Translations under genes and position numbers: made by a program
The notes under the pieces: model-generated
What the model saw: only the letters and a program-made list of their open reading frames with translations
The model's database searches: none
Told to the model about the DNA's origin: nothing
DNA from: Candidimonas nitroreducens
GTDB lineage: Bacteria > Pseudomonadota > Gammaproteobacteria > Burkholderiales > Burkholderiaceae_B
Assembly (NCBI RefSeq): GCF_002209565.1
Contig: NZ_NJIH01000011.1
Location: forward strand, 186,001-250,000
DNA length: 64,000 nt
Direction: 5' to 3'
Shown here: positions 63,126 to 64,000 of the stretch, piece by piece
Numbering within the stretch: position 1 is the first letter of the stretch
Layout: every line of letters starts with the position of its first letter

Positions 63126-64000
63126 CTATTGATCGGGGTCTTGGCGCAAGAGTTCGCAAGCCGTATCTCGCACCTGATCCAGCGTCGGCCAGCGCGTCGA
63201 TGAGCCCAGGCAGGTAGCGCGCGGCGACCAGGGGCCGGTGCGGGTGCGCTCGGTGACGCCAAACAGGGTCAATTGCCGGGCGTCGGCCGCCGCGGCGATA
63301 TGGGATACACCGGAATCATTGCAGACGACCAGGCCGGCCAGAGCTGTGAGTGTAGCAAAAGCCCCCAGGTGCAGAGGCGCCAGGCGCAGCGCGGTGGGGG
63401 CGTTGGCGTTGGCCTCGGCCAGTTCTGCGGGCGGTGGGCACATGGCCACGACGTGGCCGAGCTCTTGCAGGCTGCGCGTCAGTGCGTCGAAATGGGGCCA
63501 GACCTTGACCCGGCCGCGGTGCAGGCCGGTGGCGGTGGGGGCGATCAGTACGAACCTGCCGGGTTCCAGGCCCGCTTCGGCCGCGGCCTGTCTTCCCAGA
63601 GCCAGATTGCGCGCGGACAGTTTCAGCCCCAGCCGCGGCCCCGGCCTGTTCGACTTGGTGGCCAGGCCCCAGCGCGTCAGTGCCTGGGACGTAGCGTGGT
63701 ACCAGGATTCGACCGCGTGCAGCGAGGCCGGAGGCTTGCGCAAGGGCCAGCGCAGGATCAGGCTGCGTCCGTCGTCGCGATAGCCGGCACTGGGTACGCC
63801 GGCGAATTTGAACACCATGGCGCTGGACAAAGAGTCGGGCAGCAGCAGGCCGCGCGTGTGCACGTGGCGGGATTTTTTCCTGTGGGCGTCGACCGCTGCC
63901 CGGTCTTCGCGCCAGCGTCCGTGCATTTCGACGAAGCCGGCCAGGTCGTAGGCGGAAAGCAGGTCGCGCGCCCAGGGACGGGCGCAGGCCACGACCGGCA
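63126..64000 (-). CDS. Glycosyltransferase family 9 (heptosyltransferase-type), N-terminus beyond the window
   Basis: At least 291 codons open from the window edge; family members have about 330-350 residues, and the first in-frame GTG at 63992 is within the fold, so the true start is outside. The C-terminal half is typical: GRFVLIAPTATGLHRGRVKVWPHFDALTRSL and VCNDSGVSHIAAAADARQLTLFG, the ADP-heptose site region. The family adds L,D-heptose to the LPS inner core. The visible HTRGLLLPDSLSSAMVFKFAGVPSAGY is the family N-terminal segment with substrate loop. Donor sugar not proven. Confidence 0.88.
   Translation of the reverse strand, partial: PVVACARPWARDLLSAYDLAGFVEMHGRWREDRAAVDAHRKKSRHVHTRGLLLPDSLSSAMVFKFAGVPSAGYRDDGRSLILRWPLRKPPASLHAVESWYHATSQALTRWGLATKSNRPGPRLGLKLSARNLALGRQAAAEAGLEPGRFVLIAPTATGLHRGRVKVWPHFDALTRSLQELGHVVAMCPPPAELAEANANAPTALRLAPLHLGAFATLTALAGLVVCNDSGVSHIAAAADARQLTLFGVTERTRTGPWSPRATCLGSSTRWPTLDQVRDTACELLRQDPDQ

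Overview
The window looks like a chromosomal segment of a beta-proteobacterium, most likely family Alcaligenaceae (Bordetella, Achromobacter, Pusillimonas or Castellaniella type). Reasons: a GC-rich backbone, four orphan Bug-type (tripartite tricarboxylate transporter) periplasmic receptors, a Kdo kinase (kdkA), an LpxO-type lipid A hydroxylase, the hpnCDE squalene genes, and dnaE running directly into a lipopolysaccharide (LPS) core gene cluster. No rRNA, tRNA, CRISPR array, transposase or phage gene was recognised.

Region 1 (1-10,865) is a catabolic block that is visibly less GC-rich than the rest. A divergent IclR regulator (cut by the window edge) faces nine co-directional genes: two tandem MmgE/PrpD proteins, two Bug receptors, a metallo-beta-lactamase-fold hydrolase, an aldehyde dehydrogenase, an iron-type alcohol dehydrogenase, a TauD-type dioxygenase and a class II aldolase. 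The substrate is unknown; this is the best candidate for an undescribed pathway. Region 2 (11,075-19,730) is a 4-hydroxybenzoate/protocatechuate block: pobA and divergent pobR with a four-copy 13-bp repeat between them, a five-gene Liv-type ABC importer, and a fused pcaC-pcaD gene. Region 3 (20,166-27,010) is a second catabolic block: LysR regulator, amidohydrolase, Bug receptor, PEP-mutase/isocitrate-lyase-family enzyme and a stand-alone 2-oxoglutarate dehydrogenase E1.

Region 4 (27,007-41,321) is mostly backbone: an EamA exporter, an acyl-CoA synthetase, hpnCDE (squalene for hopanoids), alr, an SDR, radA, a TauE/SafE permease, kdkA, an ArsC/Spx-like protein, rpiA, phoU and yggX. Region 5 (41,811-44,550) is a small third catabolic block: Bug receptor, cupin, amidohydrolase. 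Region 6 (44,580-56,190) is backbone again: argA and hrpA diverging from one palindromic -10 element, a CaiB-type CoA transferase, lpxO and dnaE.

Region 7 (56,190-64,000) is an LPS core/O-antigen assembly cluster starting on the dnaE stop codon: glycosyltransferases, two NodB-type deacetylases, an O-antigen-ligase-type membrane protein, and on the opposite strand a YdcF-like protein and a heptosyltransferase that runs off the window. Together with kdkA and lpxO the window has a strong outer-membrane theme. All family calls are from motifs read by eye; no database search was possible.
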